Shown: piece after piece, positions 8,388 through 14,839 of the stretch
Position numbering within the stretch: position 1 is the first letter of the stretch
Layout of the letters: each line of letters starts with the position of its first letter
Source of the DNA: Bradyrhizobium sp. AUGA SZCCT0158
GTDB taxonomy: Bacteria; Pseudomonadota; Alphaproteobacteria; Rhizobiales; Xanthobacteraceae
NCBI RefSeq assembly: GCF_018130065.1
Contig: NZ_JAFCME010000002.1
Coordinates: forward strand, 355,433 to 419,432
Length of the DNA: 64,000 bases
Reading direction: 5' to 3'
The notes under the pieces: model-generated
What the model saw: only the letters and a program-made list of their open reading frames with translations
Told to the model about the DNA's origin: nothing
Database searches by the model: none
Translations under genes and position numbers: made by a program

Positions 8388-8418
8388 GGAACTTTGTTCT
8401 TGTCCGGAGAACTACGGG
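8388..8418. repeat. 31-bp conserved motif near leader-peptide gene, copy A
   Basis: Matches 9576-9606 at 26 of 31 positions. It starts GGAAC, contains TTGTTC, and ends CGGAGAACTACGGG. Both copies lie just beyond the 3' end of a double-glycine leader peptide gene. Role unknown. Confidence 0.5.
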
Positions 8419-8445
8419 GAAGGCCGCCAATGAAAGGCGGCCTCT
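8419..8445 (-). terminator. hairpin downstream of leader peptide 1
   Basis: GGCCGCC (8422-8428) and GGCGGCC (8436-8442) form a stem 13 bp beyond the peptide stop codon. The T tract is weak on both strands, so termination efficiency is uncertain. Confidence 0.5.
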
Positions 8446-8457
8446 TCAAAGCGTCGG

Positions 8458-8673
8458 TTATGGCAGGGTTGTCGCGATGTTCCTGATGGTGCCGGTATGG
8501 AAGCGAATGACCGCCACGACATGGTGGTAAAGATCGCTCAAACGGCCGCCGCCGTTCACCGCGTCCAGTTCGTCGATGGTCAGTTCGCCGACGTTCAGTT
8601 CATCGATAGGCTGAGCCGCTGCACGTTTCAAATCTGGCCGGCGACGTTTTGAAATCGCGTCGCGCGAAGGCAC
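8458..8673 (-). CDS. putative double-glycine leader peptide 1
   Basis: A short protein of at most 71 aa. Its central segment ELTIDELDAVNGGG fits the class II bacteriocin leader pattern (hydrophobic spacing, then Gly-Gly), followed by a 26-residue mature part (RLSDLYHHVVAVIRFHTGTI...). The longest start is GTG 8673, with an in-frame TGA two codons upstream. A start at TTG (DLKRAAA) is also possible, so the N-terminus is uncertain. Such leaders direct cleavage and export by C39-peptidase ABC transporters; no such transporter is in the window. Confidence 0.6.
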   Translation of the reverse strand: MPSRDAISKRRRPDLKRAAAQPIDELNVGELTIDELDAVNGGGRLSDLYHHVVAVIRFHTGTIRNIATTLP

Positions 8674-8787
8674 CGATCAATTCGCCGATCGTCGCCGCAC
8701 AAGTTGCGTTGAGCGGATAGGCGGTCCGCTGAGCTTCTCGCAACTGGCCGAAATCGGACATCAGGCATGGCGCCGGCGGCGTCCTCA

Positions 8788-8815
8788 AACAAAAGAGGCC
8801 GCCAAGGCGGCCTCT
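8788..8815 (-). terminator. intrinsic terminator of leader peptide 2 gene
   Basis: A perfect 10-bp stem, AGAGGCCGCC (8794-8803) with GGCGGCCTCT (8806-8815), followed on the minus strand by TTTTGTTTG. It sits 24 bp past the stop codon of the peptide gene. Confidence 0.8.
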
Positions 8816-8838
8816 CAATTCCGTTTGACGGACCGGCA

Positions 8839-9018
8839 CTATCGCATGTGCAGGGTCATCTTCTGCGGCGATACCAGCGGCTGGTGTACGGCGTCCAGCA
8901 AGCGGGCGCCCAACGCCTTGAGGTACGCGTCGACGATCCGGTCGAGGATGGCGCCGCCGCTGACCTGTTCGAGTTGTTCAAACGACATTTCGCAGATTTC
9001 GTTGTTGAGTTCGGTCAT
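8839..9018 (-). CDS. double-glycine leader peptide 2
   Basis: A 59-aa peptide. The leader MTELNNEICEMSFEQLEQVS ends in GG, a textbook bacteriocin-type leader (ELNNEI...LEQVSGG). The mature part is about 37 aa (AILDRIVDAYLKALGARLLD then AVHQPLVSPQK...), potentially amphipathic and helical. AGGAGACGGAC precedes ATG 9018, a strong ribosome site. A TGTGA-N6-TCACA dyad lies 79 bp upstream and a strong intrinsic terminator follows, so this is a monocistronic unit. Whether the product is antimicrobial or a signal is unknown. Confidence 0.75.
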   Translation of the reverse strand: MTELNNEICEMSFEQLEQVSGGAILDRIVDAYLKALGARLLDAVHQPLVSPQKMTLHMR

Positions 9019-9096
9019 GTCCGTCTCCTGTTTGCGTGGGCAGGACCATTCCCGCCACCCTGGATGACAGGGATAGGCTGTCTCGCGACGGACTGC

Positions 9097-9112
9097 TGTG
9101 ATGATCGTCACA
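9097..9112 (-). promoter_or_regulatory. CRP/FNR-type operator candidate for leader peptide 2
   Basis: TGTGA-TGATCG-TCACA matches the CRP consensus TGTGA-N6-TCACA with perfect half-sites, 79 bp before the start codon. A similar dyad precedes leader peptide 3. Confidence 0.55.
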
Positions 9113-9239
9113 CGACGGCTCAGATGCAAAATCGCGAAAACAACCCCATGCAAAGGAGAATGGGCGGCCGACGTCGCCGAGTGGATACCGGCCGACATTG
9201 AACACCCGAGAAGGCAAAGTCGGCCACTCAAAAGCACAG

Positions 9240-9269
9240 CGCCGCCAAGCTGAATAATGCTTGGCGGCG
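9240..9269. repeat. 11-bp inverted repeat
   Basis: CGCCGCCAAGC (9240-9250) and GCTTGGCGGCG (9259-9269) form a perfect stem with an 8-nt loop. No T tract follows immediately on either strand. Structured RNA or terminator remnant. Confidence 0.5.
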
Positions 9270-9357
9270 TTGCACCAGAGCTGGAAATTGCAATACCCCA
9301 GCCTGGAGAATACGTCGGGGACAGGACAAGGTTTCTAAAAAGTGCCGCAGAATTTCG

Positions 9358-9382
9358 GGAACAAGTGGCAATGGGCGGAGTT
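9358..9382 (+). promoter_or_regulatory. sigma-EcfG type promoter (sRNA 1)
   Basis: GGAAC (9358-9362), 16-bp spacer, then AGTT (9379-9382). This fits the alphaproteobacterial general-stress consensus GGAAC-N16/17-cGTT except the first -10 base. The 20 bp from 9352 to 9371 are identical to the promoter at 10452-10471. Confidence 0.6.
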
Positions 9383-9388
9383 GTAAAG

Positions 9389-9463
9389 GCGCTGCCAGTC
9401 CCCAGTTGCCCCGGCAGCATAAGCGGCCCCAGTGCCTCTTCCCCGAGGCTGGGGCCGTTTCTT
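9389..9463 (+). ncRNA. candidate stress-induced small RNA 1
   Basis: Begins about 7 nt after the EcfG-like -10 box. It contains a GCTGCC/GGCAGC hairpin (9391-9396 with 9413-9418), then a strong intrinsic terminator: CGGCCCCAG (9424-9432) pairs with CTGGGGCCG (9449-9457), followed by TTTCTTT. About 75 nt, no open reading frame of note. Its layout parallels the element at 10490-10565. Confidence 0.55.
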
Positions 9464-9575
9464 TGGGCGCGCCAAGACAGCTTCGAGGGGACGGCAGGCG
9501 GCAGGGCTTCGATTGCTACAGCGCGCCCTGTTTTGCCTTGCTGGAGAGAGCAACGATCAGGATAGCAATACGCTC

Positions 9576-9606
9576 GGAACCTTGTTCACGGTCGGAGAAC
9601 TACGGG
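9576..9606. repeat. 31-bp conserved motif near leader-peptide gene, copy B
   Basis: Copy of the motif at 8388-8418 (26 of 31 identical), 24 bp beyond the stop of leader peptide 3. Contains GGAAC, TTGTTC and CGGAGAACTACGGG. Confidence 0.5.
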
Positions 9607-9630
9607 CAGAGCCGACTCGGGCGACCTCGT

Positions 9631-9780
9631 TTACGCGACCGGCGGGTAGCTGGGCTTCGGAAGGCTGATTGCACTCGAATTGATGACGCCCTTCGAAATG
9701 ACTTTACCCCCTGAGACCGATTCAAGCGCATCGTCGGTCAGCTTCTCCGCATCGGTCAGTTCGCGAATTTCATTGTTCAT
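9631..9780 (-). CDS. double-glycine leader peptide 3
   Basis: ATG 9780 to TAA 9631 encodes 49 aa. The leader MNNEIRELTDAEKLTDDALE then SVSGG has the ELxxxxL...LExVSGG pattern. The mature part has 24 residues: KVISKGVINSSAISLPKPSY then PPVA. The leader resembles that of peptide 2 (NNEI and a VSGG cleavage site). A TGTGA-N6-TCACG dyad lies 62 bp upstream. No processing enzyme is nearby. The gene is short, but the leader and operator make it credible. Confidence 0.7.
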   Translation of the reverse strand: MNNEIRELTDAEKLTDDALESVSGGKVISKGVINSSAISLPKPSYPPVA

Positions 9781-9841
9781 GGTCCGCGCCCTTGTGCGCC
9801 GTTGATCTGGAGTGAGAATGCCGGGCGGCTATCGGGGCGAC

Positions 9842-9857
9842 TGTGACAGTCGTCACG
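9842..9857 (-). promoter_or_regulatory. CRP/FNR-type operator candidate for leader peptide 3
   Basis: TGTGA-CAGTCG-TCACG, one base from the perfect CRP dyad, 62 bp before the start codon at 9780. Resembles the site at 9097-9112. Confidence 0.5.
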
Positions 9858-9904
9858 AAAGCGTTCCGGCAAAAGAAAGAGGGCCGCCAACCGCCTTGCT
9901 CTTT

Positions 9905-10105
9905 CTAGGCTAGTTCTGGTGGTTGAAGTCCGGGAGAGGAAAGCCACTCGTTTATGTGAGAGGCCGTCTCAAGCTGCCTGATCTTCCTGAGCAGCACGTC
10001 CTTCTGAGGACCAGGCTTGAGCTTGGTTACCTCCGCTTCCAACCGGGCCTTCTCAGCTGCAATTCGATCTTCAAATGTGTGGGGAGCGGATCGGCGACGC
10101 TGCAT
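9905..10105 (-). CDS. small coiled-coil hypothetical protein
   Basis: A 66-aa protein from MQRRRSAPHTFEDRIAAEKA on through RLEAEVTKLKPGPQKDVLLR. A charged helical segment is followed by a loop and a second helix ending in WLSSPGLQPPELA. GAGG lies upstream of ATG 10105. Unknown function; no partner apparent. Confidence 0.7.
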   Translation of the reverse strand: MQRRRSAPHTFEDRIAAEKARLEAEVTKLKPGPQKDVLLRKIRQLETASHINEWLSSPGLQPPELA

Positions 10106-10403
10106 GATACAACCTCGTTGCTCACGGGTCCTAACCGTCGGGTTTGCATGTCCGATCCTATAAAATTCCGATTCCGGGCGTCGGTTCCAAAGTGAACATT
10201 CCAAAAAATACCGCTGCGCACTTCAAGCCAGGTCACCATCAGGGGTCGAAACAGGCCGGCTCCGGACTACCCACTTCGGGGGATGAACAGAGCACGGCAA
10301 CATCGCGGCGCTGGTGAGGGTCAAAAGGGGCCGCCTCAAAATCGAAAGGGATCATTAACTTAGACCGGGACGGAAGGGCGAGGGACCGCTCACCTGGTAC
10401 TGG

Positions 10404-10440
10404 CCGAAATAGGCCACTGTTAATTCCAAAGTAGGCCACC
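10404..10440 (+). mobile_element. IS21-like terminal repeat remnant (left)
   Basis: AGGCCA occurs at 10411 and 10433, 22 bp apart, within an A/T-richer spacer, like the multiple internal terminal repeats of IS21-family ends. A similar array lies at 15041-15112 in the same orientation. No IstA or IstB gene is present. Confidence 0.4.
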
Positions 10441-10457
10441 GCACAAAGGGCATTTCG

Positions 10458-10483
10458 GGAACAAGTGGCAACTACTTTGCGTT
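10458..10483 (+). promoter_or_regulatory. sigma-EcfG promoter (sRNA 2)
   Basis: GGAAC (10458-10462), 17-bp spacer, CGTT (10480-10483): an exact match to the alphaproteobacterial EcfG consensus. The -35 region is embedded in a 20-bp block identical to that of sRNA 1. Confidence 0.7.
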
Positions 10484-10489
10484 GGGTCG

Positions 10490-10565
10490 CATGTCTGGAG
10501 TGAGACGACCCGGACATACAACGGCCTCAGCGCGTCCCCCGATAGGCGCTGGGGCCGTTGCTTTT
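10490..10565 (+). ncRNA. candidate stress-induced small RNA 2
   Basis: Starts about 7 nt after the -10 box. It has an ATGTC/GACAT hairpin (10491-10517), then an intrinsic terminator: ACGGCCTCAGCGC (10521-10533) pairs with GCGCTGGGGCCGT (10546-10558), followed by TGCTTTT. No convincing coding frame. Same promoter, length and architecture as the element at 9389-9463. A weaker third copy of the terminator may lie at about 10650-10690. Confidence 0.6.
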
Positions 10566-10693
10566 GGAACTTCGCAGCTTCCGAAGAGTCGATTCAGCGC
10601 TCCCGGATTCCTGCCCCCTAAAGCCCTACCGGGAGAAAACCCAACCGGGTTGGCGGCTCTGGCGCGGCGGTGCTGGGGCCGTTTCTTTGAGGC

Positions 10694-11647
10694 CTAGGTG
10701 AGACGTGGAATGTCTTTCCGGGCCTGAATGGCAACAATGGCGAGTTGCGTGAAAGACGGCGGCAACAAGCCTTGCTTTTCCTTCCCACCGAGATAGCCGG
10801 GGAGGCAGTGCGGGATGTAGTACTCCCGCGCCCAACGCCGAAACTCAGGCAGAGACGCGTCCGGGTAGCACCACACATGTTGCGGGTTTGACGCGGACTG
10901 CGGAAAGTTCGGTGGATATTCGTGATCGTACTTGATCCGGGAGCCGTACTGACCGTCAAAATTTCCATCGGTCCAATGCTTCCCCCATTGAATTCCGACA
11001 CTGCCGTCAGGGATGAATGACGGGCCAACGGGAGCGCCACCACGAATTAGCGTGACGATAAGGTCTGCGATTTCCTTAAAGATGCTGAAATGACCGGCGG
11101 GAACGCTATCGTAAACAAGCGAAACGCGATCATGGAAAAGTTGCCATGCAGCTGGGATTTGCTGGGCTGGGTCGTATCCGGTCTGCGTGTAGATGAAGTC
11201 CTGCAGGGCGCTGCCTGCAAGGATTCGGAAGTTCTTTCGCGCCTCCTCTTTAAAGTTCGTCCCGGCTTCGAACGCATAATATTCGAGGATCGCTAGGCTT
11301 ACCTTGTCAGGGTAAGCATACATCGGCTTCCCCTCGACACTCAGAACGAGGTGCGGGGATTCGACGGTGATGCCGCGACTAGAAAGCAAATCTTTGATTG
11401 CCCGAATGCGGGGCTTTTGCTCAACGTCATTCCATTGAGAACTAATGGTGCCGATATGTGCGTTCTCGATGCCGCACAGACGCGCCAAGCCGCGCTGATT
11501 AAGGAACGGGGTGCCGTCCTTCAGGACACCCATTCCAATACCCTGGATTTCGGTTTGTTTATCGATCTCCAGAGCCAGTGAACCCTGTTTCTGGTTGATT
11601 TGCATTTGGCCCGGTTTTGGGGGCAAGCGGCTGAATTCGTTGGACAT
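10694..11647 (-). CDS. phage/island-type protein, P63C- or BstA-like layout
   Basis: A 317-aa soluble protein. The N-terminal part (IGMGVLKDGTPFLNQRGLAR...) resembles the KilA-N/P63C-type start seen in phage proteins. The middle is helical (EARKNFRILAGSALQDFIYT). The C-terminal half holds GIQWGKHWTDGNFDGQYGSR and YPDASLPEFRRWAREYY, a layout I associate, without certainty, with prophage BstA-like abortive-infection proteins. AAGGAAATCAACGA precedes ATG 11647. It lies 101 bp downstream of the transposase gene, same strand. Nothing proves a defence role; a plain phage-remnant protein is equally possible. Confidence 0.6.
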   Translation of the reverse strand: MSNEFSRLPPKPGQMQINQKQGSLALEIDKQTEIQGIGMGVLKDGTPFLNQRGLARLCGIENAHIGTISSQWNDVEQKPRIRAIKDLLSSRGITVESPHLVLSVEGKPMYAYPDKVSLAILEYYAFEAGTNFKEEARKNFRILAGSALQDFIYTQTGYDPAQQIPAAWQLFHDRVSLVYDSVPAGHFSIFKEIADLIVTLIRGGAPVGPSFIPDGSVGIQWGKHWTDGNFDGQYGSRIKYDHEYPPNFPQSASNPQHVWCYPDASLPEFRRWAREYYIPHCLPGYLGGKEKQGLLPPSFTQLAIVAIQARKDIPRLT

Positions 11648-11748
11648 TCGTTGATTTCCTTTAAGGGGTCTCAGGAGCCCGCGAATCAGCGCAAGCTGGT
11701 TGCAGCAAGATACACCCTGCAACCAGCCCGCTCCGCTTTTGTATTGGT

Positions 11749-12654
11749 TTATCCTTCCTTTCCACCTTGAATTACCGAGAACTTCCGGCGGCGATCCGGC
11801 GGGGTCGCAGTCGGCATAGCAGGGGCAACGGCAAGCGCCGCGTCAACTAGCTGCCCAATGCTCCAAGCGCGGTCCGCCACGCCCAGCGCCTTCGCTGGCG
11901 TCGTCCGCAGGGCTTCGTGAGTGCGGCACAGATTGTAGTGAGCAACATACAGCGCGACGGCTGCGACGTGGTTGTCCAACTTCTTGCTAAAGCCGTTCGT
12001 CAACCGGGTGAAGCGGCGCGATCCCATGCGCAGCGAAAGATTCTGCCGTTCAACGTAGCTGGTCGAGATGTACTGATCCGGATCGCCCGTTACTACCTCA
12101 CGGCTTACAGCTACTACAGCGGCGGGCGAGTACCGGCCCTGCGCTTCCTTTACAAGGTGGGTTACGCTGTAAGTCTTGGTGATGACACCGTGCGCCGCGC
12201 CGTCGCCGAAAGCGTCGCGGATCGCTACGCGGTAGGGGTGGAAGCCATCGGTTGAAATCTCAGGCTGGCCAATCACGCGGTCGCGCAGATCGTGCAGGAA
12301 ATCCATGGTGCTTTCCATGTTCCGCTTGCCGACGCCCCAGCTAATGATTGCCTTCTGCGTCCCGGCCATGCCGATGAAAATATACTGATCACCCCTGGCG
12401 TTGATCTCATGGCGCAGGACATTCTTTTGCTTCTTGCCGACGAAGCTCCAAGCTTCATCAAGCTCAAGTCGCTCGGTGCGGATGCCGACCATCAAGCGGT
12501 CGTGCAATTCCATGCAGCCAAGGCCAACACGCAGGGCCAGGGACCCGACGGTGCCACGGTTGACGCCGGTCAGGCGTGCGGCGGTCCGGATGCCGACGCC
12601 TTCACAAAGGGCGGCAATGACTTCAATCTGCTTTTCGCGGGGGAGTACGTTCAT
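11749..12654 (-). CDS. IS1-like family DDE transposase, solitary
   Basis: A 301-aa protein. An N-terminal HTH (GVGIRTAARLTGVNRGTVGS) is followed by a DDE core: LDEAWSFVGKKQ (first Asp), STDGFHPY (second Asp) and STSYVERQNLSLRMGSRRFT (catalytic Glu), then KLDNHVAAVALYVAHYNLCR. This arrangement is typical of the IS1-type transposases common in rhizobia. I found no clear terminal inverted repeats, so it may be stranded. A basic tail (PPDRRRKFSVIQGG) closes the protein. Confidence 0.8.
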   Translation of the reverse strand: MNVLPREKQIEVIAALCEGVGIRTAARLTGVNRGTVGSLALRVGLGCMELHDRLMVGIRTERLELDEAWSFVGKKQKNVLRHEINARGDQYIFIGMAGTQKAIISWGVGKRNMESTMDFLHDLRDRVIGQPEISTDGFHPYRVAIRDAFGDGAAHGVITKTYSVTHLVKEAQGRYSPAAVVAVSREVVTGDPDQYISTSYVERQNLSLRMGSRRFTRLTNGFSKKLDNHVAAVALYVAHYNLCRTHEALRTTPAKALGVADRAWSIGQLVDAALAVAPAMPTATPPDRRRKFSVIQGGKEG

Positions 12655-12817
12655 GAGGGCGCAATCCTCTGGTTAAGGACGGCCCGTCAGCGACACTAGA
12701 AAACACGCCTTCCAGAGCGTATATTCTGATTTGGTTATCGCTTCGGGGCGCAATCCCGGGGTGGTGACTAGGGATCGATAGCGTTCCAGCGCCGTCGGTC
12801 CCGCTAATTCGTGTCCT

Positions 12818-12893
12818 TGGCAGCCCCGCCGGGATTCGGACCCGGACCTCTCCACCTGTAATAGCGAGCGTCCTACCGTTAGACTAAGGGGCA
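12818..12893 (-). tRNA. degenerate tRNA-like sequence
   Basis: On the minus strand, GTCTAACGGTAGGAC gives a D arm and CCGGG-TCCGAAT-CCCGG a perfect T arm, then CGGGGCT, G and an encoded CCA. The acceptor 5' strand (TGCCCCT) pairs at only five of seven positions and the anticodon stem (CTCGC with GGTGG) is poor. The loop TATTACA lacks U33, so no anticodon can be called. Probably a decayed or mobile-element tRNA; function doubtful. Confidence 0.5.
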
Positions 12894-13024
12894 GTTTTGA
12901 AGCCGATTGCAGGGCCGTTGCGTTCCTTTTCGAGGGGTAGCGCAGCGGCCCTTCCATTTTCCTCGCCCGTCGATGCTCGGCCAGCGCTTCGAAGGGCTCA
13001 AACTGTTGTCATCCCAATCTCCGT

Positions 13025-13054
13025 TGACAAGCGATAATACGGATTTTCTTGTCA
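13025..13054. promoter_or_regulatory. inverted repeat, possible operator of the 13154 unit
   Basis: TGACAAG (13025-13031) and CTTGTCA (13048-13054), 16 bp apart, roughly 100 bp upstream of the next gene. Possible autoregulatory site; no promoter boxes could be assigned firmly. Confidence 0.35.
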
Positions 13055-13153
13055 CGGTCAACAGTCAAAAAGAGAAACAAGAAAAAAATTGACAATCCGG
13101 CCGATCCGTGAGAAAGCTTATACGAACAGACTTGAAACGGTCAGGAGAGACCA

Positions 13154-13948
13154 ATGGCAGACAATGACAACGCCGGTACTGCGGAGGCCGGTAAGGTCGA
13201 TGACCGCAAGCGTATTCGCTCGGAAATTGAGTTTCCGTATGCCGATTTGGAGAGTGCAGTAGAGATCGCTCAAACCATCCATACAAAGGCCGGCAGCTCT
13301 TGTGAGCTTGAGGAACTTGCAGCGTGGATGGGCCAGACGGCCACGGGCGGCACGTTCCGAACGCGGATCGGTGCAGCGCGCATGTTTGGCTTGATCGAGA
13401 CGGGCCAAGGTCGAGTGACCCTGACTCAGCCCGGTCGTGATGTGCTCGATAACTCGGGTGGCGAGCGTGCTGCCCGCATCGCGGCGTTTCTTAACGTCGA
13501 ATTGTTCCGCGTGATGTATGATCAATACAAAGGCAATGCGTTGCCGCCGCCGCCTGCAATCGAACGGCAGATGGAGCAGCTTGGTGTCTCGCCAAGGCAA
13601 AAGGAGCGAGCGCGCCAGACCTTCATGAAGTCCGCTCAGTATGCGGGATTTATCGACGCATCGTCCGGACGATTTGTGAAGCCGGGGATCGCTGCGCGTG
13701 AAGAGCAACAGCATGAGAAGCCGGACGATAGTAAGAAGCGCAATAGCGGCAACGATGGGAATGAGCCGCCGGACCTTCACCCGTTCGTGCAAGGACTTTT
13801 GAAGGAACTTCCGAAGGCTGGGACGCAGTGGCCGGAAGCGCAGCGAAAGCTTTGGCTCGACACTGCGGCCAGCATCTTCAAGATGATTTATAAGGACGCA
13901 CCTGTAGGCACCGAAGGTTTGCCGTGGCCTAGCGAAATGAAGAAATGA
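13154..13948 (+). CDS. hypothetical protein, tandem winged-helix-like, partner of PBECR gene
   Basis: A 264-aa protein. A first helical unit (PYADLESAVEIAQTIHTKAG...GGTFRTRIGAARMFGLIETG, then VTLTQPGRDVLD) looks like a winged helix scoring heterogeneity of targets. A second unit (SPRQKERARQTFMKSAQYAG FID pattern) follows, then a charged linker rich in Lys and Glu and a C-terminal segment around HPFVQGLLKELPKAGTQWPE. AGGAGAG precedes ATG 13154. It resembles DUF5343-type proteins but I cannot name it. It lies 34 bp before a nuclease-like gene, so it could be an antitoxin or regulator. Confidence 0.65.
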   Translation: MADNDNAGTAEAGKVDDRKRIRSEIEFPYADLESAVEIAQTIHTKAGSSCELEELAAWMGQTATGGTFRTRIGAARMFGLIETGQGRVTLTQPGRDVLDNSGGERAARIAAFLNVELFRVMYDQYKGNALPPPPAIERQMEQLGVSPRQKERARQTFMKSAQYAGFIDASSGRFVKPGIAAREEQQHEKPDDSKKRNSGNDGNEPPDLHPFVQGLLKELPKAGTQWPEAQRKLWLDTAASIFKMIYKDAPVGTEGLPWPSEMKK

Positions 13949-13982
13949 AAGAGGCCGCCAACTAAGGCGGGGGCGGCAGCAG

Positions 13983-14384
13983 ATGTCTAACAGGAGGCAC
14001 TCAAAACAACCCGATCTTATAATCGGGTCTATGCCGGTTCTTGCGATCAATAAGACGCTGGGGACCGAAATAGTGGCCGGGGAGGTGGTGCTCACCAGGG
14101 GCGCTCAACGCCACGCCTATCGGCGTCATCCGGATGATTATCCGAAATGCCTGCCTCATTTGGCGGCGGTGATAGCTAACCCTCGCTATATTGGGGATGA
14201 CCATTCGAATAGCGGGATCGAGATTTGGGGATGGATACCGTCTTTGGGCGAGCTTGTTCTAGTCGCCGTGGAACTAAATAGGGATGCGGACGGCAGGTAT
14301 CAGATATCTAGCTTCTATATGGTGTCAGAAAAGAAAGCGCAGACCCGCCGCCAAAAAGGGTTCTTGAAAGTTGTTGTTGTATGA
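13983..14384 (+). CDS. PBECR-type nuclease-like (toxin) protein
   Basis: A 133-aa protein resembling the Phage-Barnase-EndoU-ColicinE5/D-RelE superfamily: LTRGAQRHAYRRHPDDYPKC supplies a His-x3-HP pattern, then HLAAVIANPRYIGD, a strand ELVLVAVELNRDADGRYQIS and SFYMVSEKKAQTRRQKG. These are the usual PBECR blocks, where the basic and His residues form an RNase-like active site. ATG 13983 follows a GGCGG-rich hairpin. A terminator follows at 14389. With the upstream gene it looks like a two-gene unit; toxin activity is inferred from the family. Confidence 0.65.
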   Translation: MSNRRHSKQPDLIIGSMPVLAINKTLGTEIVAGEVVLTRGAQRHAYRRHPDDYPKCLPHLAAVIANPRYIGDDHSNSGIEIWGWIPSLGELVLVAVELNRDADGRYQISSFYMVSEKKAQTRRQKGFLKVVVV

Positions 14385-14388
14385 ATAG

Positions 14389-14421
14389 AAAAGGGCCCCG
14401 ACCTAGATCGGAGCCCCTTTA
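14389..14421 (+). terminator. terminator of the PBECR unit
   Basis: AAAAGGGCCCCGA (14389-14401) pairs with TCGGAGCCCCTTT (14408-14420), nearly perfectly, just after the stop codon. Confidence 0.65.
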
Positions 14422-14679
14422 GTGTAGCTTCGGGAAATTAGATTTGCTGGGATGCCCACACCCAGATCTCTTCATCGATTTTACTCGACTACTTTGCCTG
14501 ATGAACGTTCGATCACCAGGCGTGTGAGGAGGCCGTTCTCACCTCAAAAACTGATCTCCCGTAAGGCAACTCTTGCATAGCGGTTTTGTTTCCGCAAGGC
14601 TGGAGTAGCCTATAACCGTGACACTTTGGTTACTTCCGCTCGGGAATTTGTGCCACTTCCCTAGCTTTAGGTTCAATAT
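14422..14679. other. intergenic, no gene seen
   Basis: Part of an approximately 800-bp non-coding stretch before recA. A minus-strand open frame crosses it, but it has no recognisable domain or ribosome site. A GGTTACTTCCG half-palindrome occurs near 14628. Confidence 0.4.
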
Positions 14680-14730
14680 GGGGTCCAAAATCGGTATTTC
14701 CAGCCCGAAACGGGCCTATTTTGGAACCCT
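14680..14730. repeat. large hairpin (nested inverted repeats)
   Basis: GGGGTCCAAAAT (14680-14691) pairs with ATTTTGGAACCCT (14718-14730) with one bulge. An inner GCCCG-AAA-CGGGC stem lies between. A structured element of unknown role. Confidence 0.5.
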
Positions 14731-14735
14731 GTGAA

Positions 14736-14753
14736 GTTACCTTGCGAAGTAAC
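14736..14753. repeat. 18-bp GTTAC palindrome, copy 1
   Basis: GTTACCTTGCGAAGTAAC. The inverse of the copy at 14840-14857 matches it at 16 of 18 positions. Candidate protein-binding site. Confidence 0.5.
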
Positions 14754-14821
14754 CAATGCCCCTGATTTGCCCGACGTGGCAACCCTTTTCTGTTGTGTAA
14801 GTCACACAGAAGGTCAGAGGT

Positions 14822-14839
14822 CGTGCAGGTACCTGCACG
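14822..14839. repeat. perfect 18-bp palindrome
   Basis: CGTGCAGGTACCTGCACG is fully self-complementary and directly abuts the second GTTAC palindrome. Candidate operator or recombination site. Confidence 0.55.

Noticed and set aside
8388..8418. 31-bp motif as an EcfG promoter
   Set aside because: It starts with GGAAC but has no GTT-type -10 box 16 or 17 bp later.
9039..9060. Possible further start for leader peptide 2
   Set aside because: Upstream in-frame sequence has no leader pattern, while ATG 9018 has a strong ribosome site.
10239..10517. Minus-strand frame overlapping sRNA 2 promoter
   Set aside because: No domain or ribosome site; the promoter and terminator on the other strand explain the conservation better.
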